64,000 nucleotides of DNA from Streptomyces cavernae (GTDB lineage Bacteria; Actinomycetota; Actinomycetes; Streptomycetales; Streptomycetaceae): contig NZ_RPDJ01000008.1 of the NCBI RefSeq assembly GCF_004023625.1, positions 248,001 to 312,000 on the forward strand, in the 5' to 3' direction. Shown one piece after another: positions 16,330-24,665 of this stretch. The notes below the pieces were generated by a model, which saw only the letters and a list, made by a program, of their open reading frames with translations, ran no database searches and was not told the origin of the DNA. Positions within the stretch are counted from its first letter, which is position 1; each line of letters opens with the position of its first letter. The position numbers and the translations under genes were made by a program.

Positions 16330-18524
16330 TCCAGGGCCGGTACCGGCTGCTCGATCTGATCGGGCGCGGTGGCATGGGCGAGGTATGGCGTGCGCGGGAC
16401 GAGTCACTGGGACGGCAGGTCGCCGTGAAGTGCCTGAAACCCCTCGGGCCGCAGCGGGACCAGGCCTTCACCGGCGTCCTGCGGGAGCGCTTCCGCAGGG
16501 AGGCGAGAGTCGCCGCCGCGCTGCAGCACCGCGGCGTGACCGTGGTGCACGACTTCGGCGAGTCCGACGGCGTGCTCTATCTGGTGATGGAACTGCTCGA
16601 CGGCCGCAACCTCAGCCAGCTCATCGAGGACGCCAAGGGGCACCCGCTGCCGGTGGCGGAGGTCGTGGAGATCGCCGACCAGGTCGCCGCCGCCCTCGAC
16701 TACACCCACCGCCAGGGCATCGTGCACCGCGATCTGAAGCCGGCCAACATCATGCGGCTCAGCGACGGCACGGTGAAGATCTGTGACTTCGGGATAGCGC
16801 GACTCGGCCACGACATCGGCTTCACCACCCGGCTGACCGGTACCGGCATCGCCATGGGCACCCCGCATTACATGTCGCCCGAGCAGATCAGCGGCGGGCC
16901 CGTCGACCAGCGCAGCGATCTGTACTCCTTCGGCTGCGTGCTCTACGAGATCGCCACCGGGGCGCCGCCGTTCGACCTCGACGACGCCTGGGCGGTGCTC
17001 GTCGGACACCGCGACACCGAGCCGGAGCCGCCGCGCACCCACCGGCCCGAACTGCCCGAGTACTTCGACCGGATCGTGCTCGACCTGCTGGCCAAGGAAC
17101 CCGAGGCACGGCCGGACGACGCCCGGGACCTGGCCCGGCGCATCGCAGCGGGCCGTACCGCACCCGGCTACGTCCCCACCGTCGTGGCCCCTTCCGTCCC
17201 GCCGCCGTCCGGGGAGCCGCGGCTGCCCTCCTGGACGCGCGGCATGACCACCGGCCACAAGGCCACCGGGGCCGGACTGCGCACCACCCCGCCGGACGCC
17301 GCGGCGGGCCTCACCGGCGACTGGACCGTCCGTGACCGCACGGCGGAACCGGTCCGCACCGAACGGCCCACGCCGGCGCCGGAGCTACTGACCACCCTGG
17401 CCGGGCGGCACAACGCGGGCCTCAGCCTGGGCCGGCTCGGCCGCTGGAGCGAGGCGGGCGAGGTGCACCGCGCGGTCGCCGCCGAGCGTGAGCACGCCCT
17501 CGGCCCCGACCACCCCGACACCCTCGCCAGCCGCTACGAGGTCGGCTTCACCCTCAGCCGCACCGGCCGACCCGCCGACGCGCTGCGCGAGTACACCCAC
17601 GTGGCCCAGGCGCGGGAGCGGATCCTCGGTCCCGAACACGCCGACACGCTCGCCGCCCGCCAGGAGATGGCGTACGTCCTCGGCCAGTTGGGCCGCCACT
17701 TCGAGGCCCACCAGGTGTACACCTCCGTGCTCGCCGCCCGGGAGCGCGCGATGGGCGCGGACCATCCCGACACCCTGCGCTGCCGCCACAACCTCGCCTT
17801 CAACCTCTCCCGCCTCGGCCGGCTGGAGGACTCGTACCGGATGGCCTGCGACGTGGCCGCGGCCCGCGCCCGCGTCCTCGGCCCGAACCACCCGGACACG
17901 CTCGTCACGCGCTACGAGGTCGCCTACGCCCTGGGCCAGCTGGGCCGCTGGACGGAGGCCCTGGAGACCTACCAGGAGGTCGCCCAGTCGCGGGCCCAGG
18001 CGCTCGGCCCCGACCATCCGGACACCCTCGCGGCACGCTACGAGGTCGGCATCAGCCTCGGCCGGCTCGGACGCAGCGCCGAGGCCCTGGAGTTGTACCG
18101 GGCACTCATCGACGACCGCACCCGGGTGGACGGCCCCGCCCATCCCGAGACCCTGCGCGCGCGGCACGGGTTGGGGGTCAACCTCGGCAGGCAGGGGCGC
18201 TGGGAGGAGGCGCTCGCGGAGTCGCGCGACGTCTGTGCCATCCGGGAACGGGTCCTCGGCCCGGACCACCCCGACACGCTGGTCAGCCGCCGTGAGGTCG
18301 CCGTCGGCCTAGGCTGGCTCGGCCGCTGGGCGGACGCGCTCAGCGAGTACCGCCGGGTCGCCTCGGCCCGCGAGCGGGTCCTGGGCGCCGACCATCCCGA
18401 CGCCCTCGCCAGCCGCAACGACGAGGCGCACTGCCTGGAACAGCTCGGCCGGGGCGCGGAGGCGGTGGAGCTGTACCGGAGGGTGGCGGCACTGCGCCAG
18501 CAGCGGGCGTCGGGCGGCCACTGA
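16311..18524 (+). CDS. Ser/Thr protein kinase with C-terminal TPR array
   Basis: 737 residues from ATG 16311 (an in-frame TTG at 16299 is possible). Kinase domain about residues 10-275: GRGGMGEVW (P-loop), VAVKCLK with Lys40, HRDLKPANI with Asp141, DFG at 159-161, and GTPHYMSPEQ, all catalytic residues present. After a Pro-rich linker (about 275-355) come eight 42-residue TPR units marked by LGPDHPDTL-type junctions, of the kinesin-light-chain/TPR_12 kind. There is no transmembrane helix and no PASTA domain, so this is a soluble kinase that probably receives its signal through protein binding at the TPRs. The repeats are strongly alike at the DNA level. Confidence 0.93.
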   Translation: MADTRLIQGRYRLLDLIGRGGMGEVWRARDESLGRQVAVKCLKPLGPQRDQAFTGVLRERFRREARVAAALQHRGVTVVHDFGESDGVLYLVMELLDGRNLSQLIEDAKGHPLPVAEVVEIADQVAAALDYTHRQGIVHRDLKPANIMRLSDGTVKICDFGIARLGHDIGFTTRLTGTGIAMGTPHYMSPEQISGGPVDQRSDLYSFGCVLYEIATGAPPFDLDDAWAVLVGHRDTEPEPPRTHRPELPEYFDRIVLDLLAKEPEARPDDARDLARRIAAGRTAPGYVPTVVAPSVPPPSGEPRLPSWTRGMTTGHKATGAGLRTTPPDAAAGLTGDWTVRDRTAEPVRTERPTPAPELLTTLAGRHNAGLSLGRLGRWSEAGEVHRAVAAEREHALGPDHPDTLASRYEVGFTLSRTGRPADALREYTHVAQARERILGPEHADTLAARQEMAYVLGQLGRHFEAHQVYTSVLAARERAMGADHPDTLRCRHNLAFNLSRLGRLEDSYRMACDVAAARARVLGPNHPDTLVTRYEVAYALGQLGRWTEALETYQEVAQSRAQALGPDHPDTLAARYEVGISLGRLGRSAEALELYRALIDDRTRVDGPAHPETLRARHGLGVNLGRQGRWEEALAESRDVCAIRERVLGPDHPDTLVSRREVAVGLGWLGRWADALSEYRRVASARERVLGADHPDALASRNDEAHCLEQLGRGAEAVELYRRVAALRQQRASGGH

Positions 18525-18797
18525 GGCACGGCCGCCGGATCCGCCGGATCCGCCGGCTCGTGCAGGGGCTGTACGGCGCGGGTGCGCTGATCGCCCCGCC
18601 GCAGCGCCCGCCGCCGCCCGCGGGCCGCCGCGCCCGCCGGCCCCCTCCGGGGCCACGGCCGGATGACCACGGCCGGGCGGCCCCTGCCGGATGGCCACCG
18701 CAGGGGGCCCCTCCCCGGACCACCCCGCCGTCAGGCAGCTCACCGCCACGTGGCTCGACCCCTGGCCGAGCTAGATCACCACGTGTTACGAAGAAGC

Positions 18798-20384
18798 ATG
18801 TCTGCGAAGCCTGCGAACGAGGGACCCGCACACGAGGCCTATGACGCCGTGATCGTCGGCGGCGGTCACAACGGACTGGTCGCCGCCGCCTATCTCGCCC
18901 GCGCCGGGCGGTCCGTGCTGGTGCTGGAACGGCTCGGGAGCACCGGCGGCGCCGCCGTCTCCACCCGCCCCTTCGCCGGGGTCGACGCCCGGCTGTCGCG
19001 CTATTCGTACCTGGTCAGCCTGCTGCCGAAGAAGATCGTCCGGGATCTCGGCCTCGACTTCCGGGTCCGCACCCGCACCGTCTCCTCGTACACCCCCGTC
19101 GAACGCGCCGGCCGCCCGACCGGACTGCTCGTCGGCGGCGGGGAGCGGCGCACCCGTGAGGCGTTCGCCCGGCTGACCGGCTCCGACCGCGAGTACGACG
19201 CCTGGCAGCGCTTCTACGCCATGACCGGACGTGTAGCGCAGCGCGTGTTCCCGACCCTGACCGAGCCTCTGCCCACCCGGGACGAACTGCGCCGCACGAT
19301 CGACGACGAGGACGCCTGGCGCACCCTCTTCGAGGAACCGATCGGCGCGGCGATCGAGCGGACTTTCACCGACGACCTCGTCCGGGGAGTCGTCCTCACC
19401 GACGCGCTGATCGGCACCTTCGCCGACGCCCACGACCCTTCGCTGCGGCAGAACCGCTGCTTCCTCTACCACGTCATCGGCGGCGGCACCGGCGCCTGGG
19501 ACGTGCCCGTCGGAGGCATGGGCGCGTTCACCGACGCACTGGCCTCGGCGGCGCGCGCCGCCGGCGCGGAGATCGTCACCGGCCACGAGGCCGTACGCGT
19601 CGAGACCGACGGACGGTCCGCCGAGGTGGCCTACCGCACCGAGGACACCGACGGCACGGTGGCCGCCCGGCACGTCCTGGTGAACGCCTCGCCCCAGGAG
19701 CTCGCCGCGCTCACCGGCGACACCCCGCCCGCCCCGGCCGAGGGCGCCCAGCTCAAGGTGAACATGCTGATCGAGCGGCTGCCCCGGCTGCGCGACACCT
19801 CCGTCGATCCGCGAGAGGCGTTCGCGGGGACCTTCCACATCGCCGAGGGCTACGAGCAGTTGGCGACCGCGCACGCCCAGGCCGCCTCGGGCGCGCTCCC
19901 CGCGGCGCCGCCCTCCGAGATCTACTGCCACTCGCTCACCGACCCCACCATCCTCGCCCCGCACCTCGTCGAGCGCGGCTACCAGACCCTGACCCTGTTC
20001 GGTCTGCACACCCCCGCGCGACTCTTCGCCCACGACAACGACGTTGTCCGTGAAGAGCTGTTGCTGTCCACCCTGGCCCAGCTCGACGCCCACCTCGCCG
20101 AACCGATCGCGGACTGTCTGGCCACCGACGCGGAGGGGCGACCGTGTATCGAGGCCAAGTCACCGCTCGACCTGGAACGCGACCTCAGGCTGCCGGGCGG
20201 CAACATCTTCCACCGCGACCTCGCCTTCCCCCATGTCCAGGAGGGCACCGGCCGCTGGGGAGTGGAGACCACGCACCCGAACATCCTGCTGTGCGGCGCG
20301 GGCGCCGTGCGCGGCGGCGGTGTGAGCGGCATCCCCGGTCACAACGCCGCCATGGCCGTCCTCGAAGATCAGCCGCTGGGATAG
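18798..20384 (+). CDS. FAD-dependent CrtI/phytoene-dehydrogenase-like oxidoreductase
   Basis: 528 residues from ATG 18798; earlier in-frame codons have no family similarity. Seen: DAVIVGGGHNGLVAAAYLAR at residues 16-35 (FAD dinucleotide fold), LERLGSTGGAAVSTRPFAGV, HVIGGGTGAWDVPVGGMGAF near 231-250 (phytoene-desaturase-like), and a C-terminal NILLCGAGAVRGGGVSGIPG near 498 that binds FAD again. Closest family in memory is the PYROXD2/CrtI-like group, whose bacterial substrates are unknown. No carotenoid genes are nearby. A TetR gene follows 11 bases after the stop. The 273-base spacer upstream contains short GCCGGATCC repeats and no gene. Confidence 0.88.
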   Translation: MSAKPANEGPAHEAYDAVIVGGGHNGLVAAAYLARAGRSVLVLERLGSTGGAAVSTRPFAGVDARLSRYSYLVSLLPKKIVRDLGLDFRVRTRTVSSYTPVERAGRPTGLLVGGGERRTREAFARLTGSDREYDAWQRFYAMTGRVAQRVFPTLTEPLPTRDELRRTIDDEDAWRTLFEEPIGAAIERTFTDDLVRGVVLTDALIGTFADAHDPSLRQNRCFLYHVIGGGTGAWDVPVGGMGAFTDALASAARAAGAEIVTGHEAVRVETDGRSAEVAYRTEDTDGTVAARHVLVNASPQELAALTGDTPPAPAEGAQLKVNMLIERLPRLRDTSVDPREAFAGTFHIAEGYEQLATAHAQAASGALPAAPPSEIYCHSLTDPTILAPHLVERGYQTLTLFGLHTPARLFAHDNDVVREELLLSTLAQLDAHLAEPIADCLATDAEGRPCIEAKSPLDLERDLRLPGGNIFHRDLAFPHVQEGTGRWGVETTHPNILLCGAGAVRGGGVSGIPGHNAAMAVLEDQPLG

Positions 20385-20395
20385 GCTCGCCGTCG

Positions 20396-21010
20396 ATGAC
20401 TCCACGTCGTGGGGGCGGCACCCCCACCTTCACCGAGCAGGCCCGCCGCCGGCAGATCATCGAGAGCACGATCGACCAGATCGCGACGAAGGGGTACCCG
20501 GCGACGTCCCTCGCGGCCATCGCCGAGGCCGCGGGTATCTCCAAGGCCGCGGTCCTCTATCACTTCTCCTCCAAGGACAACCTCGCCCGGGCCACGTTCC
20601 AGTACGTGGTGGAGCGGTTCAGCGCCTACGTCACGGAGCGGACCGAGAAACAGCCCGACCCACGGGCCGCCCTGATCGCCTATGTGCGGGCGCTGATCGG
20701 CTATCAGCAGGCCAACCGGAGCCATGTCCGGGTGATCACCGAGATGCTGCTGGACGACGACGGCGGCACGCGGCTCAAGGCGCCCGGCGGCCATGACACC
20801 GGCGGACGCTGGAACGCCCTTGCCGCGCTCCTGACGGAAGGTCAGCAATCAGGCCACTTCCGGGACTTCGACACGCAGTTCGTCTCGCTGGCGATCGGTG
20901 GCGCGATCGACGGTGTGATCGCGCACTGGCTCGCCCACCCCGAACTCGACCTGGACGCGGCGGCGGACGAACTTGAGACGTTCACCCTCCTCGCCGTCGA
21001 GCGCCGCTAG
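20396..21010 (+). CDS. TetR-family regulator
   Basis: 204 residues, ATG 20396. HTH near residues 35-55: TSLAAIAEAAGISKAAVLYH; the FSSKDNLARATFQYV continuation is standard. The C-terminal ligand domain (residues 60-200) belongs to the TetR_C group with FVSLAIGGAIDGVIAHWL. It sits immediately downstream of the CrtI-like oxidoreductase and likely shares its transcript, so it may regulate that enzyme. The stop codon TAG is part of the left terminal repeat of the MITE-like element that follows. Confidence 0.9.
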   Translation: MTPRRGGGTPTFTEQARRRQIIESTIDQIATKGYPATSLAAIAEAAGISKAAVLYHFSSKDNLARATFQYVVERFSAYVTERTEKQPDPRAALIAYVRALIGYQQANRSHVRVITEMLLDDDGGTRLKAPGGHDTGGRWNALAALLTEGQQSGHFRDFDTQFVSLAIGGAIDGVIAHWLAHPELDLDAAADELETFTLLAVERR

Positions 21011-21115
21011 GCCCTGTCGTCAAATTCCCGTCTGCCTCGCGACGCCCGGCACGCTCCCCCAAGCTCTTCGAGCAGGGGGACCCCCACTCGCCGCACATTT
21101 GACGACAGGACCTAG
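21007..21115. mobile_element. MITE-like element with 19-bp terminal inverted repeats
   Basis: CTAGGCCCTGTCGTCAAAT (21007-21025) pairs with ATTTGACGACAGGACCTAG (21097-21115): 18 of 19 bases match. CTAG at both ends could be a duplicated or palindromic target. The interior contains a second stem, CTCCCCCAAGCTC... GAGCAGGGGGA (about 21053-21081). About 109 bp, no coding capacity; it lies against the TetR stop codon and may serve as its terminator. Confidence 0.7.
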
Positions 21116-21117
21116 GC

Positions 21118-21199
21118 CGTCGGCTGCTTCAGGATCTCGATCGAGTCGGTCGCGCTGTCGTCGGCTGCTTCAGGATCTCGATCGAGCTGGCCGCGCTGT
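21118..21199. repeat. Two tandem 41-bp repeats
   Basis: Units at 21118-21158 and 21159-21199 begin CGTCGGCTGCTTCAGGATCT and differ at only a few bases near the end. On the minus strand each could encode SIEILKQPT, but there is no supporting gene. They fill the spacer between the MITE-like element and the rox stop. Confidence 0.75.
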
Positions 21200-21252
21200 C
21201 ATCGGCAGGGCCGGCAGCCCCACCCCTTCGGGACCCCGGGGCAGCCGCGCGC

Positions 21253-22692
21253 TCAGTCGACGGCAGCGCCGAACCACTTCGGCAGTCGGCCGAGCAGCTC
21301 CTGCTGGTCATCGCCCACCCACGCCACATGGCCGTCCGGCCGCAGCAGCACCGCGGGCGCGTCCAGTTCCTCGCTGACGTCGACGACGTGGTCGACCCGA
21401 TCGGCCCAGCCCGCCACCGAGAGCCGGCCGGTCTGGTCGAGCAGCAGCCCGCGGCCGCCGTGCATCAGCTCGTAGAGACGACCCCGCTTCAGCTGCACGT
21501 CCCGCATCCGCAGGCCGAGCAGTTCATGGCCCTCGCCGAAGTCGTAGCGGACCCCGACCGCGGTGATCATCTCGGTCACGTACCGGTTCACCTCCTCGAA
21601 GTCCATCAGCTTCGAGAGCAGTTCCCGCAGAGCGGTCGCGCCGGGATCGGTCCCGAGCAGCGTGATCTGTGCGCGGGTGTTCTCCAGCACGCGGGCGGCC
21701 ACCGGGTGCCGTTCGGTGTGGTAGCTGTCAAGGAGACCCTCCGGCGCCCAGCCGTTCACCTCGGCGGCCAGCTTCCAGCCGAGGTTGAACGCATCCTGCA
21801 CGCCGAGGTTGAGGCCCTGCCCACCGGTCGGCGGGTGAATGTGCGCCGCGTCGCCGGCCAGCAGCACCCGGCCGACCCGGTAGCGCTCGGCCTGCCGGGT
21901 GGCGTCGCCGAACCGGGACAGCCAGCGCGGCGAGTGCGCGCCGAAGTCGGTGCCCGCGACGGCCCGCAGCTGCTGCTTGAACTCCTCGAGCGTCGTCGGG
22001 GCCGTGCGGTCCTCGGCCACCCCGTCGGCGGGCACGCCGACGCGGTACACGCCGTCCTCGAGGGGGATGGCGCCGAACCTCAGTTGGGACTTGCGGACTT
22101 CCTCGACGACGGCCGCAATCGCCGCCGGATCCTCGGTCAGCTCCATCTCACCCAGCAGTGTCTCGACCTTGGAGGGCTCACCGGGGAAGCCGACGCCGAT
22201 CAGCTTGCGCACCGGACTGCGGCCGCCGTCGCAGCCGACGAGGTAGCGCGAGCGCAGGTGCGTGCCGTCCGCCAGTTGAGCCGTCACCCCGTTCTCGTCC
22301 TGGCTCAGCCCCACCACTTCGCAGCCGCGCCGGATCTCGGCACCGAGTTCGAGGGCACGCTCGTTGAGCAGCCGCTCGGTGACCGGCTGCGGGGTGGCGA
22401 CACCGTACGGGTGCGCCGTGTCCAACCGGTCCGGCCACGGCTTGATGATGCCACCGAAAAGGCCGCCGACCTGGAACTTCTCACTGACCGCGAGGAATCG
22501 GTCCAGCAGACCGCGCTGGTCCATCATCTCGACGCTGCGCGCGTGCAGGCCCTGTCCGCGGGACTGCCCGGTCGGCTCGGTCAACTTCTCCAGCACGACC
22601 GTGTGCACACTGTGCAGCCGTAACTCACTGGCCAGCATCAGCCCGGTCGGTCCACCGCCGACGACGATCACGTCAATCAAAACAACCCTCAT
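21253..22692 (-). CDS. rox: Rifampicin monooxygenase (Rox-type)
   Basis: 479 residues from ATG 22692, matching the roughly 475-residue Rox flavoprotein, which hydroxylates the rifamycin naphthyl ring and leads to ring opening and resistance. Seen: VIVVGGGPTGLMLASELRLH (FAD-binding), GLHARSVEMMDQRGLLDRFL, RSRYLVGCDGGRSPVRKLIG (DG motif), RVLLAGDAAHIHPPTGGQGL (GD motif) and a C-terminal thioredoxin-like domain ending PAVLLRPDGHVAWVGDD. The strings match remembered Rox sequences closely. A rifamycin-associated element lies 44-64 bases upstream, supporting the call and implying induction by rifamycins. Related aromatic hydroxylases share the fold, so the drug specificity rests on this combination. 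Confidence 0.87.
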   Translation of the reverse strand: MRVVLIDVIVVGGGPTGLMLASELRLHSVHTVVLEKLTEPTGQSRGQGLHARSVEMMDQRGLLDRFLAVSEKFQVGGLFGGIIKPWPDRLDTAHPYGVATPQPVTERLLNERALELGAEIRRGCEVVGLSQDENGVTAQLADGTHLRSRYLVGCDGGRSPVRKLIGVGFPGEPSKVETLLGEMELTEDPAAIAAVVEEVRKSQLRFGAIPLEDGVYRVGVPADGVAEDRTAPTTLEEFKQQLRAVAGTDFGAHSPRWLSRFGDATRQAERYRVGRVLLAGDAAHIHPPTGGQGLNLGVQDAFNLGWKLAAEVNGWAPEGLLDSYHTERHPVAARVLENTRAQITLLGTDPGATALRELLSKLMDFEEVNRYVTEMITAVGVRYDFGEGHELLGLRMRDVQLKRGRLYELMHGGRGLLLDQTGRLSVAGWADRVDHVVDVSEELDAPAVLLRPDGHVAWVGDDQQELLGRLPKWFGAAVD

Positions 22693-22735
22693 CTCCGCAG
22701 GTCCTGGCTTGGACGAGTGATTCTGCGGCACCACC

Positions 22736-22756
22736 GGGGCCTTGCCGCAAGGCCCC
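22736..22756. promoter_or_regulatory. Rifamycin-associated element (RAE)
   Basis: GGGGCCTTGC C GCAAGGCCCC: perfect 10-bp inverted repeat around one central base. This matches the inverted repeat described upstream of rifamycin resistance genes (rox, rph, arr, helR) in actinomycetes, as I remember it. On the minus strand TTGCGG inside the repeat could act as a -35 with CAGAAT 19 bases on. The remainder of the 22693-23181 spacer holds only the hairpin noted separately. Confidence 0.8.
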
Positions 22757-23079
22757 CTGTGAGCTATATGTTGAGAGTGGCAAGGAGCGCGTAACCTCCT
22801 TGCCTTTTTCTTTTGTAGTCCTCTGTCGTCCACTGTGGACGGACAGCGTCTTCGATCGGCCGCTCGGTGAACTACCGTCCGTGCCGACCGCGTTCGAGAT
22901 GAGTGCGGGCGGGCGGGTGACCGTCACCCGCCTCTTGGCCGCCGCTCGGTTCGCGACTCGAACAGCGCGCGTCTCCCCGTCCGATCGGGCCTTCGTACAA
23001 CTCCTCTCGTAAGCGTGACGGCGTCGTGAAAAGCCCCAGGTGGTGGGGTTGTTGCCGCACTGTCATATCAACGGCCCCG

Positions 23080-23119
23080 GTCTGCTCATGTGCGTCCCCA
23101 GCCGGAGCACATGACAGAC
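23080..23119 (+). promoter_or_regulatory. Inverted repeat in the leader of the protease gene
   Basis: GTCTGCTCATGTGC (23080-23093) and GCACATGACAGAC (23107-23119) pair with one bulge/mismatch region and a 13-base loop, ending 62 bases before the protease ATG. It could be an operator or an RNA hairpin. Confidence 0.45.
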
Positions 23120-23181
23120 CATGGTGCGCCTTCAGCTCACGCGAACGCCCAGGCGAAGCGACCGAGTAGGAGAGAGCCGAC

Positions 23182-24165
23182 ATGTCCGCACCGATCCCTC
23201 CGGAAGAGTGGCGTCCACACCTGGATCCCTCAGTCCGCGAAGTACCCGAAACCGCCCACGAGTTCCCGCCGCGACCCGAAGTGGTCGAGGTGGCTGAGGC
23301 CGAACTGACCGCACGAGCCGACGGTCCGGCCGAGCACGACGGCCACCGTCCCGACGACGCACCGCTGCGCCCGGTACCGAACCTCTTGCGGCCGGAGGGC
23401 GCCAGGCCGGCCATGTGGCGTCGCGTCTCCGGAACGCAGGACGAGGTGGGTGAGCCGTCCACGGTCTACCCACCGGACACCCGCACCGTCATCTTCGACA
23501 CTGCCTACCCGTGGCGTACCTGCGGCCGCGTCGCCACTCCGGGGGGCTCCGCCTCGGGCGTCATGGTGGGACGCCGTCACATGGTCACCGCCAGCCACGC
23601 CATCCCCTGGCTCCCGGGAGGCGGGTCGGACTGGATCACCTTCACCCCGATGCAGTACGACACCAGCACGCCCTTCGGATCCGCCTACGTCACTCGCGTC
23701 TACTTCTGGCAGCGAGTGGTGGCATCGGACGGGATCTCGTCCAACGAGGCGGCGTTCGACTACGCGGTCTGCGTGCTGAACCACACCATCGGCAACACCA
23801 CCGGGTGGATGGGATCACGCGAGTACGCGCCGGGTTGGAACGGCGGAGCGTACTGGGCGCACATCGGCTACCCGTTCGACATCGGCTCGAGCCTTCGGCC
23901 GGTCTACACGGCGAACGGCATCATGGACAGCACGGTGTCCGAGACCAGCGGCGGCCGAAGCGGGCTGAGGATCATGCACCGCAACGACATCCAGCGTGGC
24001 CAGTCGGGCGGCCCCTACTTCGGCTGGTGGTCGGGAGAAGGCTTCCCACGAGTGATCGCCGAGCAGAGCGCGGAGAACTGGGGAATGGCCGGCGGACCGA
24101 ACGCCGCAGGCGGCGGGCGGTCACTGCCGGACCTGATCGCGCACGCGATCGCGGTCGAGCCCTGA
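23182..24165 (+). CDS. Trypsin-like serine protease (glutamyl endopeptidase type) with pro-region
   Basis: 327 residues, ATG 23182 after TAGGAGAGA. Residues 1-95 are a Pro/Glu-rich pro-region (IPPEEW, FPPRPEVVEVAEAE, LLRPEGARPAMWRR). The catalytic domain, about 100-325, has RHMVTASHAI (His), EAAFDYAVCVL (Asp) and RGQSGGPYFGWW (Ser), a complete S1 triad of the V8/glutamyl-endopeptidase branch. No signal peptide is visible, so export, if any, would be unconventional, or the enzyme acts inside. A separate gene on the opposite strand encodes a near-copy of the pro-region only. Confidence 0.88.
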   Translation: MSAPIPPEEWRPHLDPSVREVPETAHEFPPRPEVVEVAEAELTARADGPAEHDGHRPDDAPLRPVPNLLRPEGARPAMWRRVSGTQDEVGEPSTVYPPDTRTVIFDTAYPWRTCGRVATPGGSASGVMVGRRHMVTASHAIPWLPGGGSDWITFTPMQYDTSTPFGSAYVTRVYFWQRVVASDGISSNEAAFDYAVCVLNHTIGNTTGWMGSREYAPGWNGGAYWAHIGYPFDIGSSLRPVYTANGIMDSTVSETSGGRSGLRIMHRNDIQRGQSGGPYFGWWSGEGFPRVIAEQSAENWGMAGGPNAAGGGRSLPDLIAHAIAVEP

Positions 24166-24191
24166 CCCACACCCAGGACACCGTATGACCG

Positions 24192-24224
24192 CTGGATCTT
24201 CCGACCACAGGTGGAAAGATCCAG
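24192..24224. terminator. Terminator hairpin between convergent genes
   Basis: CTGGATCTT (24192-24200) and AAGATCCAG (24216-24224) form a perfect 9-bp stem with a 15-base loop, located between the protease stop and the stop of the convergent pro-region gene. Confidence 0.7.
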
Positions 24225-24238
24225 CCACAGGCAGTTCC

Positions 24239-24550
24239 TCAGCCGCCCGCGCCGGTCGGCTCACCCTTGTCGTCCCGCTGACCGGCGGGACGACGCCACA
24301 TCGGCCGCCGCCGGCCCTCCGGAGGGAGCATCGCAGGAGCGGTCCGTTCGGACCGCTCCTGCTCGGGGCCCGGCAGCCCCTGGTGTCCAACGGTGCCTTC
24401 GGATCCAACGGTGCCTTCGGCGCTCCCCGCGGGTTCCGTTTCCGTCACCTCGACGACGTCAGGACGAGGAGGGAACACGGGGCCCCGGTCCTCGTCGTTC
24501 CCGGAACCGACACGCGCCTCCCACTCGGCCGGCGGGATGGGATCGGACAT
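24239..24550 (-). CDS. Stand-alone protease pro-region paralog
   Basis: A 103-residue protein (ATG 24550) that aligns end to end with the first about 95 residues of the neighbouring protease: MSDPIPPAEW, VFPPRPDVVEVTETE, LPPEGRRRPMWRRP, then KGEPTGAGG and stop exactly where the protease catalytic domain would begin. No catalytic residues. It contains a short internal repeat (EGTVG twice). Options are an intact small inhibitor or chaperone of the protease, or a paralogous protease truncated after its pro-region. It is convergent with the protease rather than in tandem. Confidence 0.65.
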   Translation of the reverse strand: MSDPIPPAEWEARVGSGNDEDRGPVFPPRPDVVEVTETEPAGSAEGTVGSEGTVGHQGLPGPEQERSERTAPAMLPPEGRRRPMWRRPAGQRDDKGEPTGAGG

Positions 24551-24665
24551 CATCAGCCTCCTGGCCGGACGGAAGTCACATACCAGACACTACAAGGGCC
24601 GACGGGGTCCATGAAGTCATGGTGTCCGGCCCGTTCCGACGGCCGGCCGGACGGTGAACCGGGGC

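Noticed and set aside
18786..20093. 435-codon minus-strand frame opposite the CrtI-like gene
   Set aside because: Shadow frame of a high-GC gene; low complexity and no family features; the plus-strand frame has full FAD motifs.
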